A DNA stretch of 64,000 nt. Origin: Candidatus Geothrix odensensis (lineage in GTDB: Bacteria > Acidobacteriota > Holophagae > Holophagales > Holophagaceae). Positions 42,819-52,716 of the stretch are shown here, in pieces (the stretch's first letter is position 1; every line of letters begins with the position of its first letter). Position numbers and translations under genes: made by a program. The notes under the pieces are model-generated. The model ran no database searches and had not been told where the DNA came from. It worked only from the letters and a program-made list of their open reading frames with translations. Where the stretch lies: positions 62,001-126,000 of the forward strand of contig JADKCH010000005.1 in NCBI GenBank assembly GCA_016714685.1, in the 5' to 3' direction.

Positions 42819-43280
42819 ATGAGCCCAACCGCACCCCAGGGCGACGACGCCCTCACCGACCGGGACATCCTCACCACGCGGATCCTCGCCGCCCCCCGCG
42901 AGGCGGTCTTCGCGGCCTGGAGCGATCCGGTGCTGCTGGCGCAGTGGTGGGGTCCGGCGGGCTTCACCAACACCTTTGAGACCTTCGACCTGCGCGCCGG
43001 CGGCCACTGGCGCTTCACCATGCACGGCCCGGACGGCACGGCCTTCCCCAACGAGAGCGTCTTCACGGAGATCACGGCCCCCGAGCGGATCGTCTTCGAC
43101 CATGTGTCCGTGCCGCACTTCCAGGTGGCGGCCACCTTCACCGAGGTGGCCGGCGGGACGCGCCTGGCCTTCCGCATGCGCTTCGCCACCGTGGCCGAGT
43201 GCAATGCCATCAAGCACCTCGCCGAAGGCGCCAACGAGCAGGTCTTCGACCGGCTGGCGGCCCTGCTGGGTGAAGGCTGA
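42819..43280 (+). CDS. AHSA1/SRPBCC domain protein
   Basis: This 153-residue protein belongs to the AHSA1-like group. TTRILAAPREAVFAAWSDPV, then LLAQWWGPAGFTNTFETFDL and FVFDH-type strands are typical, ending with a helix (NEQVFDRLAALLG). It may bind a hydrophobic ligand. GGAGG precedes ATG 42819. Confidence 0.88.
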   Translation: MSPTAPQGDDALTDRDILTTRILAAPREAVFAAWSDPVLLAQWWGPAGFTNTFETFDLRAGGHWRFTMHGPDGTAFPNESVFTEITAPERIVFDHVSVPHFQVAATFTEVAGGTRLAFRMRFATVAECNAIKHLAEGANEQVFDRLAALLGEG

Positions 43281-43286
43281 GCCTGC

Positions 43287-43874
43287 ATGTCCGACACCTT
43301 CCAGGCGCGGCTCCCCGCCCTCCCTGAGGCCGAGCTGCGGCAAGTCCTCACGTACGCCGAGGGGTACCGCACTGAGGCCGTGGCGGCCGCCCTGGCGGAG
43401 CTGGAACGGCGCGGTCTGCCCCTCGCCGAGGAGGAGCGGGCGCGGATCCGGCAGGACCTCGCGCAGCGAGCTGCCGCAGCGGAGGCGCGCCTGCACCGCG
43501 GTTGGGTGGCGCGGCTCGGCGCCAGCCTCCCCACCCGCCTGGCCCGCATCCGCCAGCTCACCGGCCTGCTGCTGGCGGCGGGCCTGGGCGCGGCCCTGGC
43601 CATCCACCTGACCGCCACACCCCCGGCCCCGAATCCCCTGGGCTACGAGCCCATGAACACCAAGAAGTACCTCCGCGACCTCGAGATCTACGGCGGCAAG
43701 GTGAACGTGCTGGCCACGGAGTTCATGGGCTGGTGGAACGACCGCTGGCAGGGCCGCAACCTGGCCACCACCGTGGCCTGCCTGACGGTGCTGGCCACCG
43801 GCGGTTTCTGGCTCCTCGCCACGCGGCAGGCCCGGGACCTGGAGCACCACCAGGATGAGGCCAGGGAACCCTGA
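43287..43874 (+). CDS. Membrane protein, unknown
   Basis: This 195-residue protein has a helical N-terminus (EAELRQVLTYAEGYRTEAVA, with a pattern like short-repeat cytosolic adapters) and membrane helices near 93-110 (LTGLLLAAGLGAALAIHL) and 155-175. The loop holding NTKKYLRDLEIYGGKVNVLA lies between them. Similar proteins are annotated only as hypothetical. The start is 6 bp after the AHSA1 stop. Confidence 0.7.
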   Translation: MSDTFQARLPALPEAELRQVLTYAEGYRTEAVAAALAELERRGLPLAEEERARIRQDLAQRAAAAEARLHRGWVARLGASLPTRLARIRQLTGLLLAAGLGAALAIHLTATPPAPNPLGYEPMNTKKYLRDLEIYGGKVNVLATEFMGWWNDRWQGRNLATTVACLTVLATGGFWLLATRQARDLEHHQDEAREP

Positions 43875-43915
43875 GCTTGCAGAACAAGGCACAGGGATCG
43901 ACCACCGTTCCCCAT

Positions 43916-44116
43916 CTTTTCATCGGTGTTCATCGGTGGTTAAAAATTCCCTTCCTCAACCACTGATGACTGGCCCGCCGACATAAGCCTTCGCCAAGGC
44001 TGAGGTCAGAAAGTGAGCCGATGAAGGTGTCCATTCCGTGGCCATGACCTTCTCGAGGGTGGCTGAAAAGCACTTGAACCACCGATGAACACCGATGAAC
44101 ACCGATAAAAGCCTGA
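43916..44116. repeat. Inverted ACCGATGAAC-type repeat pair
   Basis: TTTTCATCGGTGTTCATCGGTGG (43917-43939) is inverted as CCACCGATGAACACCGATGAACACCGATAAAAG at 44080-44111. The 140 bp between hold no gene. The gap 43875-44208 contains nothing else I can identify. Confidence 0.8.
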
Positions 44117-44208
44117 TGAGGATCCGTGTCGGTGTTGACCATGGTTCGGCGGGGGTCCGCGATTCTCCAGCCTGGCCTGGCGGCCATCATTCAGCGGACA
44201 CTGGTGAC

Positions 44209-45144
44209 ATGTCGAAACCCGCCGGAGGTCCGAAGCCGCCGCCCGCCAAGCCGGGCCTGCACCCGCGCAACCGCCACGCGGCGGGCTACGACTTCGCGCG
44301 GCTGGTGGGGGCCAGCCCCGAGTTGGGGCCCTTCGTGCTGCGGGCCAGGCACGGCGGCGCCTCCATCGATTTCACGGATCCGGCAGCGGTGGTGGCGCTC
44401 AACCGGGCCCTGCTGGCAGAGGCCTACGGCATCCGGGGCTGGGACCTGCCGCCCGGCTACCTCTGTCCCCCCATCCCCGGCCGGGCGGACTACCTGCACC
44501 ACCTGGCGGACCTGCTGGCCGGGCAGGGCCAGATCCCCCGGGGCGCGGCCGTGCGCGTGCTGGACATCGGCGTGGGGGCCAACGCCATCTACCCGCTCAT
44601 CGGCCATCGGGAGTACGGCTGGTCCTTCGTGGGCTCCGAACTGGATGAGGCGGCCCTGGCCTCGGCGGCGCGCATCCTGGCGGCGAACCCGGGCCTTGAG
44701 CAGGCCATTCAGCTGCGCCGCCAGCGGGACCGCAACGCGATCTTTGCAGGCGTGATCCAGCCCGGCGAGCGCTTCGACCTGACGCTGTGCAACCCGCCCT
44801 TCCACGGCTCCGCGCAGGCGGTGCGCGAGGCCTCCCAGGCCAAGTGGCGCAAGCTGGGCCGCGGCGCGGCGGGCGCGGCGCGGAACTTCGGCGGCCAGGG
44901 CGCCGAGCTGTGGTGCGAGGGCGGCGAGGCCGGCTTCCTCCGCCGCATGGTTGAAGAGAGCGTGGCCCTGGGCCCGCAGGTGCGCTGGTTCACCACCCTG
45001 GTGTCCAGCTCGGGCACGCTGCCCGGCCTGCACCGCCTGCTGCGCCAGGTCGGGGCCCGGGGCATCCGCACGGTGGCCATGGCCCAGGGCCAGAAGCAGA
45101 GCCGCTTCGTGGCCTGGTCCTTCCTCGCCCCGGAGGCCCCATGA
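44209..45144 (+). CDS. rlmF: 23S rRNA (adenine(1618)-N6)-methyltransferase
   Basis: This 311-residue SAM-dependent methyltransferase has HPRNRHAAGYDFARL, then LDIGVGANAIYPLIG (SAM-binding motif I), SELDEAALASAA and the catalytic LCNPPFHGS (NPPF). The long C-terminal domain with WFTTLVSSS matches RlmF, which methylates A1618 of 23S rRNA. The start at ATG 44209 is chosen because the conserved region begins soon after; an upstream in-frame start overlaps the repeat. The last base pair of the stop overlaps the next ATG. Confidence 0.9.
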   Translation: MSKPAGGPKPPPAKPGLHPRNRHAAGYDFARLVGASPELGPFVLRARHGGASIDFTDPAAVVALNRALLAEAYGIRGWDLPPGYLCPPIPGRADYLHHLADLLAGQGQIPRGAAVRVLDIGVGANAIYPLIGHREYGWSFVGSELDEAALASAARILAANPGLEQAIQLRRQRDRNAIFAGVIQPGERFDLTLCNPPFHGSAQAVREASQAKWRKLGRGAAGAARNFGGQGAELWCEGGEAGFLRRMVEESVALGPQVRWFTTLVSSSGTLPGLHRLLRQVGARGIRTVAMAQGQKQSRFVAWSFLAPEAP

Positions 45145-45584
45145 AGCCCCTCCTGCTCGCCTTCGCCCTGGCCATCCTCGGCTCCGTGATCTACCACACG
45201 GGCCAGAAGCTGGTGCCCCCGAGCGTCCATCCCCTGGTCCTGCTCATGGGGGCCTATGCCGTGGCCATCGCCCTCGCCGCCCTGGCCCTGCCCTGGGCCC
45301 AGCCCGCCGGCGCCTGGCGCGAGGCCCTGGCAGGCCTGGCCACGGGCCCCAGCCTGCGCGCGGCCCTGGTGCTGGGCGTGGGCGTGCTGCTCATCGAGGT
45401 GGGCTTCCTGCTGGCCTACCGCTGGGGCGGCTCCCTGCAGTGGTCCGCGGTGGCGGTGAACGGCGCGGCGGCCCTGCTCCTGGTGCCCATCGCGGTGGGG
45501 GTCTTCCGGGAGTCCTTCTCGCCCGTGAAGGGGCTCGGCATGGCGCTCGTCCTGGGGGGGCTGGCCCTGCTGGCCCGGCGTTAG
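45141..45584 (+). CDS. Half-size EamA/SMR-like transporter
   Basis: This 147-residue protein has four to five hydrophobic helices and the pattern of half of a DMT-superfamily transporter (AVNGAAALLLVPIAVGVFRE, then LGMALVLGGLALLARR). Such proteins dimerise. It overlaps rlmF (ATGA), so translation is coupled. Substrate unknown. Confidence 0.75.
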   Translation: MKPLLLAFALAILGSVIYHTGQKLVPPSVHPLVLLMGAYAVAIALAALALPWAQPAGAWREALAGLATGPSLRAALVLGVGVLLIEVGFLLAYRWGGSLQWSAVAVNGAAALLLVPIAVGVFRESFSPVKGLGMALVLGGLALLARR

Positions 45585-45687
45585 CGGTATCGGGGTGGCG
45601 TCGATTTTTTGGAAATTACAGGCAATCATTGGTTTTTGAGCATCAATTGGATCATGCTTCGGGAACCCATCCTTCCCGAGGTGAGCC

Positions 45688-46119
45688 ATGCCCACGACCA
45701 CGAAAGAGCTGCTTGTCCAGATGCAGATCAACCGGGCCAACGCCACCGCCGGCGGCTCCGGCGCCAATGTGATGGCCTCGGCCATGATCAGCGTCCTGGT
45801 CACCGAGAACGGCGTGCCGGTGGACGACCTGGGCACCAGCGTCGGCGACCAGAACAGCCCCGCCACCCTGCCCGCGGGATGGACCCTGGTCGATGGCTTC
45901 AACGTGCGCCCGGGCGGGGCCCTGGTCACGGTGACGGAATTCCTCAACCTGGGCGGCGGCATCTACGACATCCGGATCGTCCCCTACACCAGCAACCCCG
46001 CCGCGGTCTGGCTCTCCGGCGAATACATCTTCGCCCTCTACATCCACACCACCCGGACGCACCACGGCCGCACCACCCACCTGCAGGGCTCGGCGCTGGC
46101 CAAGCTGACAGTCCTCTGA
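45688..46119 (+). CDS. Uncharacterised small beta-rich protein
   Basis: This 143-residue protein has no signal peptide or helix. It is Gly/Thr-rich with alternating strands (ALVTVTEFLNLGGGIYDIRI, SGEYIFALYIHTTRT). It could be a carbohydrate-binding-like or phage/secretion structural module, but I do not recognise it. It converges with glutaminase (4-bp gap). Confidence 0.6.
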   Translation: MPTTTKELLVQMQINRANATAGGSGANVMASAMISVLVTENGVPVDDLGTSVGDQNSPATLPAGWTLVDGFNVRPGGALVTVTEFLNLGGGIYDIRIVPYTSNPAAVWLSGEYIFALYIHTTRTHHGRTTHLQGSALAKLTVL

Positions 46120-46123
46120 GGTC

Positions 46124-47035
46124 TCAGAAGACGGACCAGCCCGTGCGGGTGGTGAAGCGGTCGAGGGCCTCGACGCCGGCCACGCTGTTGCCGTGGACAT
46201 CCAGGGCGGGGCTCCACACGCAGAGCACCCCGCGCCCAGGCAGCACGGCGAGGATGCCGCCGCCCACGCCGCTCTTGCCCGGCAGGCCCACGCGGTAGGC
46301 GAAGTCGCCCGCGGCGTCGTAGGTGCCGCAGGTGAGCATGATCGCGTTGATGCGCTTGGCCTCGCTGCGGCTGAGCAGGCGCGAGCCGTCGGCCCGCAGG
46401 CCGTGATTGGCCAGGAAGAGGCCCGCCTTCGCCAGATCGGCGCAGCTCATGGTGAGGGCGCATTGCCGGAAGTAGTGGTCCAGCACCCGCTCCACCGGGT
46501 TCTCCAGGTTGCCGCAGCTGGCCATGAAGTGGGCCAGGGCCGCATTGCGGTGGCCGTGACCGGCCTCGGAGGCGGCGACTTCCGCGTCGAGGTCCAGGGC
46601 CGCGTTGCCGCTCTCGGCGCGGAGGAAGTCCCGCAGGGTGCCCAGGGAATCGCCGGTGAGCGACAGCAACCGGTCGATGAGGATGAGGGCTCCGGCATTG
46701 ATGAAGGGGTTGCGCGGGATGCCCTTCTCGTACTCCAGCTGCACGAGCGAGTTGAAGGGATTGCCCGAGGGCTCGCGGCCCACGCGCCGCCATAAGCCCT
46801 CGCCGTCCCGGGCCAGCACCAGGGCCAGAGAGAAGGCCTTGGACACGCTCTGGATGGAGAAGGGCGCGTGCCAGTCGCCGCTGCCCAGGAGCTGCCCGTC
46901 CACCGTGGCCAGGGCGATGCCGAAGCGCGCCGGGTCCACCGCCGCCAGGGCCGGGATGTAGTCCGCCACCTTCCCCTGCGCCGAGAAGGGCGCGGCTTCG
47001 CGGGCCAGGTCGTCGAGGAGGGCTTGAAGGTCCAT
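46124..47035 (-). CDS. glsA: Glutaminase
   Basis: This 303-residue serine-dependent beta-lactamase-fold glutaminase converts glutamine to glutamate and ammonia. FSIQSVSKAF is the SxxK catalytic motif, NPFINAGALILID and LTMSCADLAKAGLFLANHG are family blocks, and the C-terminal GVGGGILAVLPG is conserved. Start is uncertain: ATG 47035 has GGAGG only one base away, so ATG 47053 is an alternative. Confidence 0.92.
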   Translation of the reverse strand: MDLQALLDDLAREAAPFSAQGKVADYIPALAAVDPARFGIALATVDGQLLGSGDWHAPFSIQSVSKAFSLALVLARDGEGLWRRVGREPSGNPFNSLVQLEYEKGIPRNPFINAGALILIDRLLSLTGDSLGTLRDFLRAESGNAALDLDAEVAASEAGHGHRNAALAHFMASCGNLENPVERVLDHYFRQCALTMSCADLAKAGLFLANHGLRADGSRLLSRSEAKRINAIMLTCGTYDAAGDFAYRVGLPGKSGVGGGILAVLPGRGVLCVWSPALDVHGNSVAGVEALDRFTTRTGWSVF

Positions 47036-47081
47036 ACCTCCAGAATCCCACATCCAGGGCCCAGGCCTTAGGATGGTCGCC

Positions 47082-47579
47082 ATGACGCCCCTCGCCGCCG
47101 ACCTCCTCATCCTGCTGCGCCGCGACCTCCGCTGCTTCATCCGCGAGATCGAGACCTTTCCCGATGACGCCACGCTCTGGCAGACGGTGCCTGGCATCCG
47201 CAACAGCGCGGGGAACCTGGCCCTGCACGTGGCGGGCAACCTGCGGCACTTCGTGGGCGCGGTGCTGGGCGGCACGGGCTACGTGCGCGACCGCGAGCGC
47301 GAGTTCGCCCGGCGGGAGGGCACCCGCGCGGAGGTGGCCGCCCTGCTGGCAGCCGCCATCACCGAAGTCGAGGCGGGCCTGGGCGCCCTGAAGGCCGAGC
47401 CCCTGGCTCTGCCCTATCCCCAGGTGCTCCTGGGCCACCAGCCGCCCACGGGGCGGTTCCTGCTGCACCTGGCCACGCACCTGGCCTTCCACCTGGGCCA
47501 GGCGGGCTACCTGCGCCGGGCCCTCACGGGCGAGGCCGGGGCCACGGGCGGCATGGGCATCGCGGAACTGATGGGCTAA
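47082..47579 (+). CDS. DinB-like family protein
   Basis: This is a 165-residue DinB superfamily (DUF1572-like) protein. GNLALHVAGNLRHFVGAVLG carries a His-x6-9-His metal-binding pattern and LLHLATHLAFHLGQAGYL supplies further His. Function unknown. ATG 47082 is favoured over ATG 47073 because AGGA is better spaced. Confidence 0.82.
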   Translation: MTPLAADLLILLRRDLRCFIREIETFPDDATLWQTVPGIRNSAGNLALHVAGNLRHFVGAVLGGTGYVRDREREFARREGTRAEVAALLAAAITEVEAGLGALKAEPLALPYPQVLLGHQPPTGRFLLHLATHLAFHLGQAGYLRRALTGEAGATGGMGIAELMG

Positions 47580-47615
47580 CCTCGACGGATCAGCACCGCT
47601 CATCAAGGAGGATCC

Positions 47616-48374
47616 ATGCCGCTCAAGGGACAGGTCGCCCTCGTCACCGGGGCCAGCCGCGGCATCGGCGCGGCCGTGGCCACCGCCCTGGCCGCCCGGG
47701 GCGCCGCGGTGGCCGTGAACTACTTCGGCTCCGAAGCCGCGGCGCAGGCTGTCGTGCAGGGCATCCGGGCCGCAGGGGGAACGGCGCTGGCCGTGAAGGC
47801 CGATGCCCGGGACCGAGCCCAGGTCGAGGCCATGGCCGCCACCGTGAAGGCGGAATTGGGCCCCATCGGCATCCTGGTGCTGAACGCGGCCATCAGCTTC
47901 CCCATGACCGCCTTCCAGACCTATCCCTGGGAGGCCTTCCAGGCCAAGCTCCTGGGCGAGCTGGGCGCGGCCTTCCACGGGTGCCAGGCGGTGGTGCCGC
48001 AGATGCTGGAGCGCCAGAAGCTGGATGGCCGGGGCGGGTCCATCGTGGCCATCACCAGCGGCCTCGCGCGGAACCCGGGCTGGGGCTTCTGCGCCCACAG
48101 CGCCGCCAAGGCCGGGCTGGAAGGCTTGGTGCGGGCCCTGGCCTGCGAGCTGGGCCCCCTGGGCATCCGCGTGAACGCGGTGGCCCCGGGCCTCACCCTG
48201 ACGGACGCCACGGCCGGCCTGCCCGACAAACACAAGGACGCCGCCGCGGCCCACACGCCCCTGCGCCGCAACGGCCTCGCCGAGGATGTGGCCGAGGCCG
48301 TGGCCGGGCTGGTCCAGACCGGCTTCGTCACCGGCGCCACCCTGCCGGTCAATGGCGGCAGCTACATCTTCTGA
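47616..48374 (+). CDS. Short-chain dehydrogenase/reductase with Tyr to His change
   Basis: This is a 252-residue SDR of the FabG-like branch. The cofactor motif TGASRGIGAAVA (residues 10-21) and NAA (LNAAIS) are present. The catalytic YxxxK reads HSAAK: His161 with Lys165. The Ser (ITSGLARNPG) is retained, and RVNAVAPGLTLTDA follows. A His in this place occurs in some SDR subgroups; activity is uncertain. SD AAGGAGG precedes ATG 47616. Confidence 0.85.
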   Translation: MPLKGQVALVTGASRGIGAAVATALAARGAAVAVNYFGSEAAAQAVVQGIRAAGGTALAVKADARDRAQVEAMAATVKAELGPIGILVLNAAISFPMTAFQTYPWEAFQAKLLGELGAAFHGCQAVVPQMLERQKLDGRGGSIVAITSGLARNPGWGFCAHSAAKAGLEGLVRALACELGPLGIRVNAVAPGLTLTDATAGLPDKHKDAAAAHTPLRRNGLAEDVAEAVAGLVQTGFVTGATLPVNGGSYIF

Positions 48375-48460
48375 GGCAGGCCCGTCCGGCGCAGTCTGTC
48401 CTTCAGGGATTGCCGTGGGATGGCCCCGGGCACCACACTGGGACTTCCTTCGAGGTCAGC

Positions 48461-48937
48461 ATGCATCCAACCCTTCGCGGCGGTTTCCTGCTGGGCGCCT
48501 CCGTGGCCGCCTGGACCCTCGTCATGGCCACATCGGGGATGTACAAGAACCCGACGCTGCTGTACCTCTTCTGGCTGGTCATCCCCATCCAGATCGGGAT
48601 CCTGATCGCCTTCCTGCGGAAATCGGCGCCCACCACCGGCTATGGCCGCCAGGTGTGGACGGGCGTCAGCATCTCCCTGCTGGGCTCGATGCTCATCTTC
48701 GCCAACAGCTACTACCTCACCGCCGTGCAGTTCCCCCACTACTTCCAGGATCTGGAGGCCCTGGGCCGTCAGATGATGGCCGCGAGGGGGATGAGCGCCG
48801 ACCAGATCGAGGCCGCCGTGAAGGCCCAGGCCCACATGCAGACACCCCGGGCCAGCGCCATGGCGGGCGCCATCGGCACCGTGGTGACCGGCTTCCTCAC
48901 CTCCCTGGTCGCGGCGATCTGGCTGCGGAAGAAGTAG
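48461..48937 (+). CDS. DUF4199-like membrane protein
   Basis: This 158-residue protein has four helices: about 8-26, 34-50, 62-84 and a C-terminal 130-152 (GAIGTVVTGFLTSLVAAIWL). A soluble linker carries QMMAARGMSADQIEAAVKAQ, the conserved helical loop of DUF4199. Function unknown. Confidence 0.8.
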   Translation: MHPTLRGGFLLGASVAAWTLVMATSGMYKNPTLLYLFWLVIPIQIGILIAFLRKSAPTTGYGRQVWTGVSISLLGSMLIFANSYYLTAVQFPHYFQDLEALGRQMMAARGMSADQIEAAVKAQAHMQTPRASAMAGAIGTVVTGFLTSLVAAIWLRKK

Positions 48938-48946
48938 CAGCAGACC

Positions 48947-49390
48947 TCAGCGCTCGACGCGGATGTCCGCCACCAGATCGAGCGGGTAGCGCCGCCCCGC
49001 CAGGGCATCGTCCAGGCAGCGCAGCACCCAGCCGGAGCGCAAATCGGCCATGGCCAGCTCGGCCCGGCTGAGCCAGTGGCAGCGGAGGATGTCGGGATCC
49101 TCGGGCGCGGCCACGGCGCCCTCAGGCACGGTCCCCGTGAAGCAGGCGCGGAAGTAGTCGCGGCCGTTGGCGGCCTTCAACGGGTAGAGGCCCACGATGG
49201 CCTCCGGCGTGAAGGCCAGGCCCGTTTCCTCGCGCACCTCGCGGCGCACGGCGTCGAGCAGCGACTCGCCGGGCTCCACGTGCCCCGCCGGCTGGTTGAG
49301 CACGGGCAGGCCCGTCACCTTGTCGGGCTCCTCCACGAAGAGGAAGCGCCCCTCCCGCTCGATGACCGCCGCGACGGTGAGGGCCCACAT
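48947..49390 (-). CDS. Nudix hydrolase (NudJ-like)
   Basis: This 147-residue Nudix protein has the box GHVEPGESLLDAVRREVREE followed by TGL. The N-terminal ALTVAAVIEREGRFLFVEEP and QPAGHVE resemble NudJ (phosphatase of thiamin-PP/HMP-PP and other nucleotides). Substrate not proven. ATG 49390 is used because upstream in-frame residues are low complexity. Confidence 0.9.
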   Translation of the reverse strand: MWALTVAAVIEREGRFLFVEEPDKVTGLPVLNQPAGHVEPGESLLDAVRREVREETGLAFTPEAIVGLYPLKAANGRDYFRACFTGTVPEGAVAAPEDPDILRCHWLSRAELAMADLRSGWVLRCLDDALAGRRYPLDLVADIRVER

Positions 49391-49649
49391 CAGACGGGGA
49401 AGAACAGCAGGTTGAGCCAGGGTTTCTTCCTGTCGTCGGCCACGGGAATCCTCTCGAATGCGCTCCATGATTACCACGGGATTGAGAGTGCCGCTTGATC
49501 GGGCCTCCCTGGGGCCTATGGTGGAGGGTGGAGTCTTCCGGGATGTGCGCGATGAGTCGCAGTCCTCCTCCGGCCCGCCGCTGCTTCCTGTCCAGTCCGA
49601 CGGGCAGGCGCTGTCCGTCCCTTCCCAGCCCGCTCCAAGGAGGTCTCCC

Positions 49650-50528
49650 ATGCTCCACCGCACCGCCCTCTGCGTCGGGATCAACCAGTACCAGCACTTC
49701 CCCACGGCCGCCCTCCAGGGCTGCGTCAACGATGCCCTGGACATGGCCTCCCTGCTGAAGGACCTGCTGGGCTTCGAGGATTCCGACATCACCCGGCTGA
49801 CCGACCAGGCCGCCACCAAGGCCGCCATCCTGCGCGAACTGCGGCGCATGGTGGAGGGCGCCCTGGCCGGCCGCTACGACCACCTGGTCTTCAGCTTCTC
49901 CGGCCACGGCACCCAGGTGCCGGACCTGAACCTCGACGAGTTCGACCGCGCCGACGACGCCTTCTGCCCCCATGACCTGGCGCCCCTGGGCCAGGGCTGG
50001 GACCGCGACCACCTGCTCGTGGACGATGAGCTCCACGACCTCTTCGTGCAGCTGCCGCCCACGGTGATCCTGGAGATCTTCCTCGACACCAGCCACGGCG
50101 GCGCCAGCCTGCGCGCCGCGGACCTGCTCATGGACCGCCGGCCCAAGTACCTGCCGCCCCCCACCGTGGAGGGCTTCCGCGACCTCGAGTACCGTCGGGC
50201 CCGCCCGGCCCACCAGAAGCTGCTGGAGAAAGGCCTCTCCCACCACATCCTGTGGACCGCCTGCAAGGACACCCAGACCGCGGCGGACGCCCTCCTCGGA
50301 GGGTCCTGGCACGGCGCCTTCACCTGGCACTTCTGCCGGGAGGCCCGGGCCAGCGGCAACCATCTCTCCCGCGCCAAGGTGCTGGCCAAGGTCCGGGCGG
50401 ATCTCGGCGCCGGCCACTTCACCCAGGTCCCGCAGCTGGACTGCGAAGCCGTCACCCGCCACGCCGTGCTGAAGGCCGCGGAGGTTCCGCCCAGCCTCGC
50501 CCCCCTGCCCACGGAGATGCCGAGCTGA
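49650..50528 (+). CDS. Caspase-fold (peptidase C14/metacaspase-like) protein with Cys to Ser
   Basis: This 292-residue protein starts LCVGINQYQHFPTAALQGCV, the usual bacterial metacaspase N-terminus. FSFSGHGTQ holds the catalytic His86. The usual D-x-C-H-S/G-G reads DTSHGG, so the catalytic Cys is Ser148. Metal and specificity residues cannot be judged. SD AAGGAGG before ATG 49650 supports the start. No signal peptide. It could be a pseudo-protease or a Ser variant. Terminator shared with ahcY lies downstream. Confidence 0.85.
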   Translation: MLHRTALCVGINQYQHFPTAALQGCVNDALDMASLLKDLLGFEDSDITRLTDQAATKAAILRELRRMVEGALAGRYDHLVFSFSGHGTQVPDLNLDEFDRADDAFCPHDLAPLGQGWDRDHLLVDDELHDLFVQLPPTVILEIFLDTSHGGASLRAADLLMDRRPKYLPPPTVEGFRDLEYRRARPAHQKLLEKGLSHHILWTACKDTQTAADALLGGSWHGAFTWHFCREARASGNHLSRAKVLAKVRADLGAGHFTQVPQLDCEAVTRHAVLKAAEVPPSLAPLPTEMPS

Positions 50529-50549
50529 GGAGGACAACCCGGAAACGGA

Positions 50550-50575
50550 GAAGGGCGCCGATCGGCGCCCTTCTT
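50550..50575. terminator. Bidirectional terminator
   Basis: AAGGGCGCCGATCGGCGCCC closes on CTT: a near-perfect palindrome of 11-bp arms between the convergent caspase-like and ahcY genes. Confidence 0.85.
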
Positions 50576-50591
50576 GTGGAGTGCCCGGGTC

Positions 50592-51989
<1,398 letters not shown>

Positions 51990-52051
51990 GGGACCTCCTC
52001 GGAGCGGGCGACGGGCGGGGAGCCACCTCATCGACCCGGTGCTGGGTTGAG

Positions 52052-52131
52052 GTGAGCGCCGTTCCTGAGGGGAAGCATCCGAGCCTGAGATCCCGCGCAG
52101 CCAAGCTGCCGGGTCCTGCAGCGCTCCTCGG
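52052..52131 (-). promoter_or_regulatory. S-adenosylhomocysteine riboswitch upstream of ahcY
   Basis: Read on the minus strand: CCGAGGAGCGCTGC at the 5' end, GGCTCGG in the middle, and AACGGCGCTC at the 3' end, with the P1/P2 stem and pseudoknot-type complementarity of the known SAH aptamer. It lies 63 bp before the ahcY start, so SAH would increase expression. Confidence 0.9.
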
Positions 52132-52149
52132 ACTGGACCAGAATAATCG

Positions 52150-52340
52150 GTTCTGACAGGGATCTGGTTTGGGGAATTTTTCGAATTTATTTTTGTGTTA
52201 CTTTGCCTAAATTTTTCAAAATTTTGTTACATAAATTAAATATTGAAATAAAAATAGTTATTAATAAATTATAAAATTTTGTCATTTTTTAATAACTAAA
52301 TTTTTTAGAATAAAAAATTTAGCAAAGCAAATAAACGACT
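52150..52340. promoter_or_regulatory. AT-rich island between ahcY and comEA
   Basis: About 190 bp with very high A+T in a GC-rich background, lying in the divergent promoter region of ahcY (minus) and comEA (plus). I see no clear single promoter; it may act as an UP-element-rich regulatory region or nucleoid-protein target. Confidence 0.5.
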
Positions 52341-52392
52341 TATAACTTGGCACAAACCTCGATTGGTATGGCTTGCCTGAAAGGAGGCAACC

Positions 52393-52707
52393 ATGTCCAA
52401 CCCCTTCACCACCCTGGCTTTGGCACTCGCCCTGGCCCTTCCCCTCGCGGCGGCACCCGACCGCGCCCCCCGGGCCCCCCAGCGCCCGGTCAACCTCAAC
52501 ACGGCGACCGTCACCGAGCTGATGCAGCTGCCCCGCGTGGGCCAGAAGACGGCCGAGCGGATCGTCAGCTTCCGGAAGCAGCACGGCGGCTTCCAGCGGC
52601 CCGAAGAGCTGATGAACGTCAAGGGCATCGGCGAGAAGTCCTACGCCAAGCTCAAGCCCTACTTGGCCGTCACTCCTGCGCCGCGCCCCGCGGCCCCCAA
52701 GAAGTAG
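52393..52707 (+). CDS. ComEA-like helix-hairpin-helix protein
   Basis: This 104-residue exported protein has a signal peptide (TTLALALALALPLAAA). The mature domain VNLNTATVTELMQLPRVGQK, then TAERIVSFRKQHGGF and KGIGEKSYAKLKPYL is a double HhH DNA-binding module of ComEA. It probably binds incoming DNA in the periplasm during transformation. SD AAGGAGG precedes ATG 52393. Confidence 0.9.
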   Translation: MSNPFTTLALALALALPLAAAPDRAPRAPQRPVNLNTATVTELMQLPRVGQKTAERIVSFRKQHGGFQRPEELMNVKGIGEKSYAKLKPYLAVTPAPRPAAPKK

Positions 52708-52716
52708 GAGGCGGCG

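Noticed and set aside
52341..52392. Sigma-54 promoter (TTGGCAC) upstream of comEA
   Set aside because: A TTGC element at the correct 5-base spacing from TGGCAC is absent.
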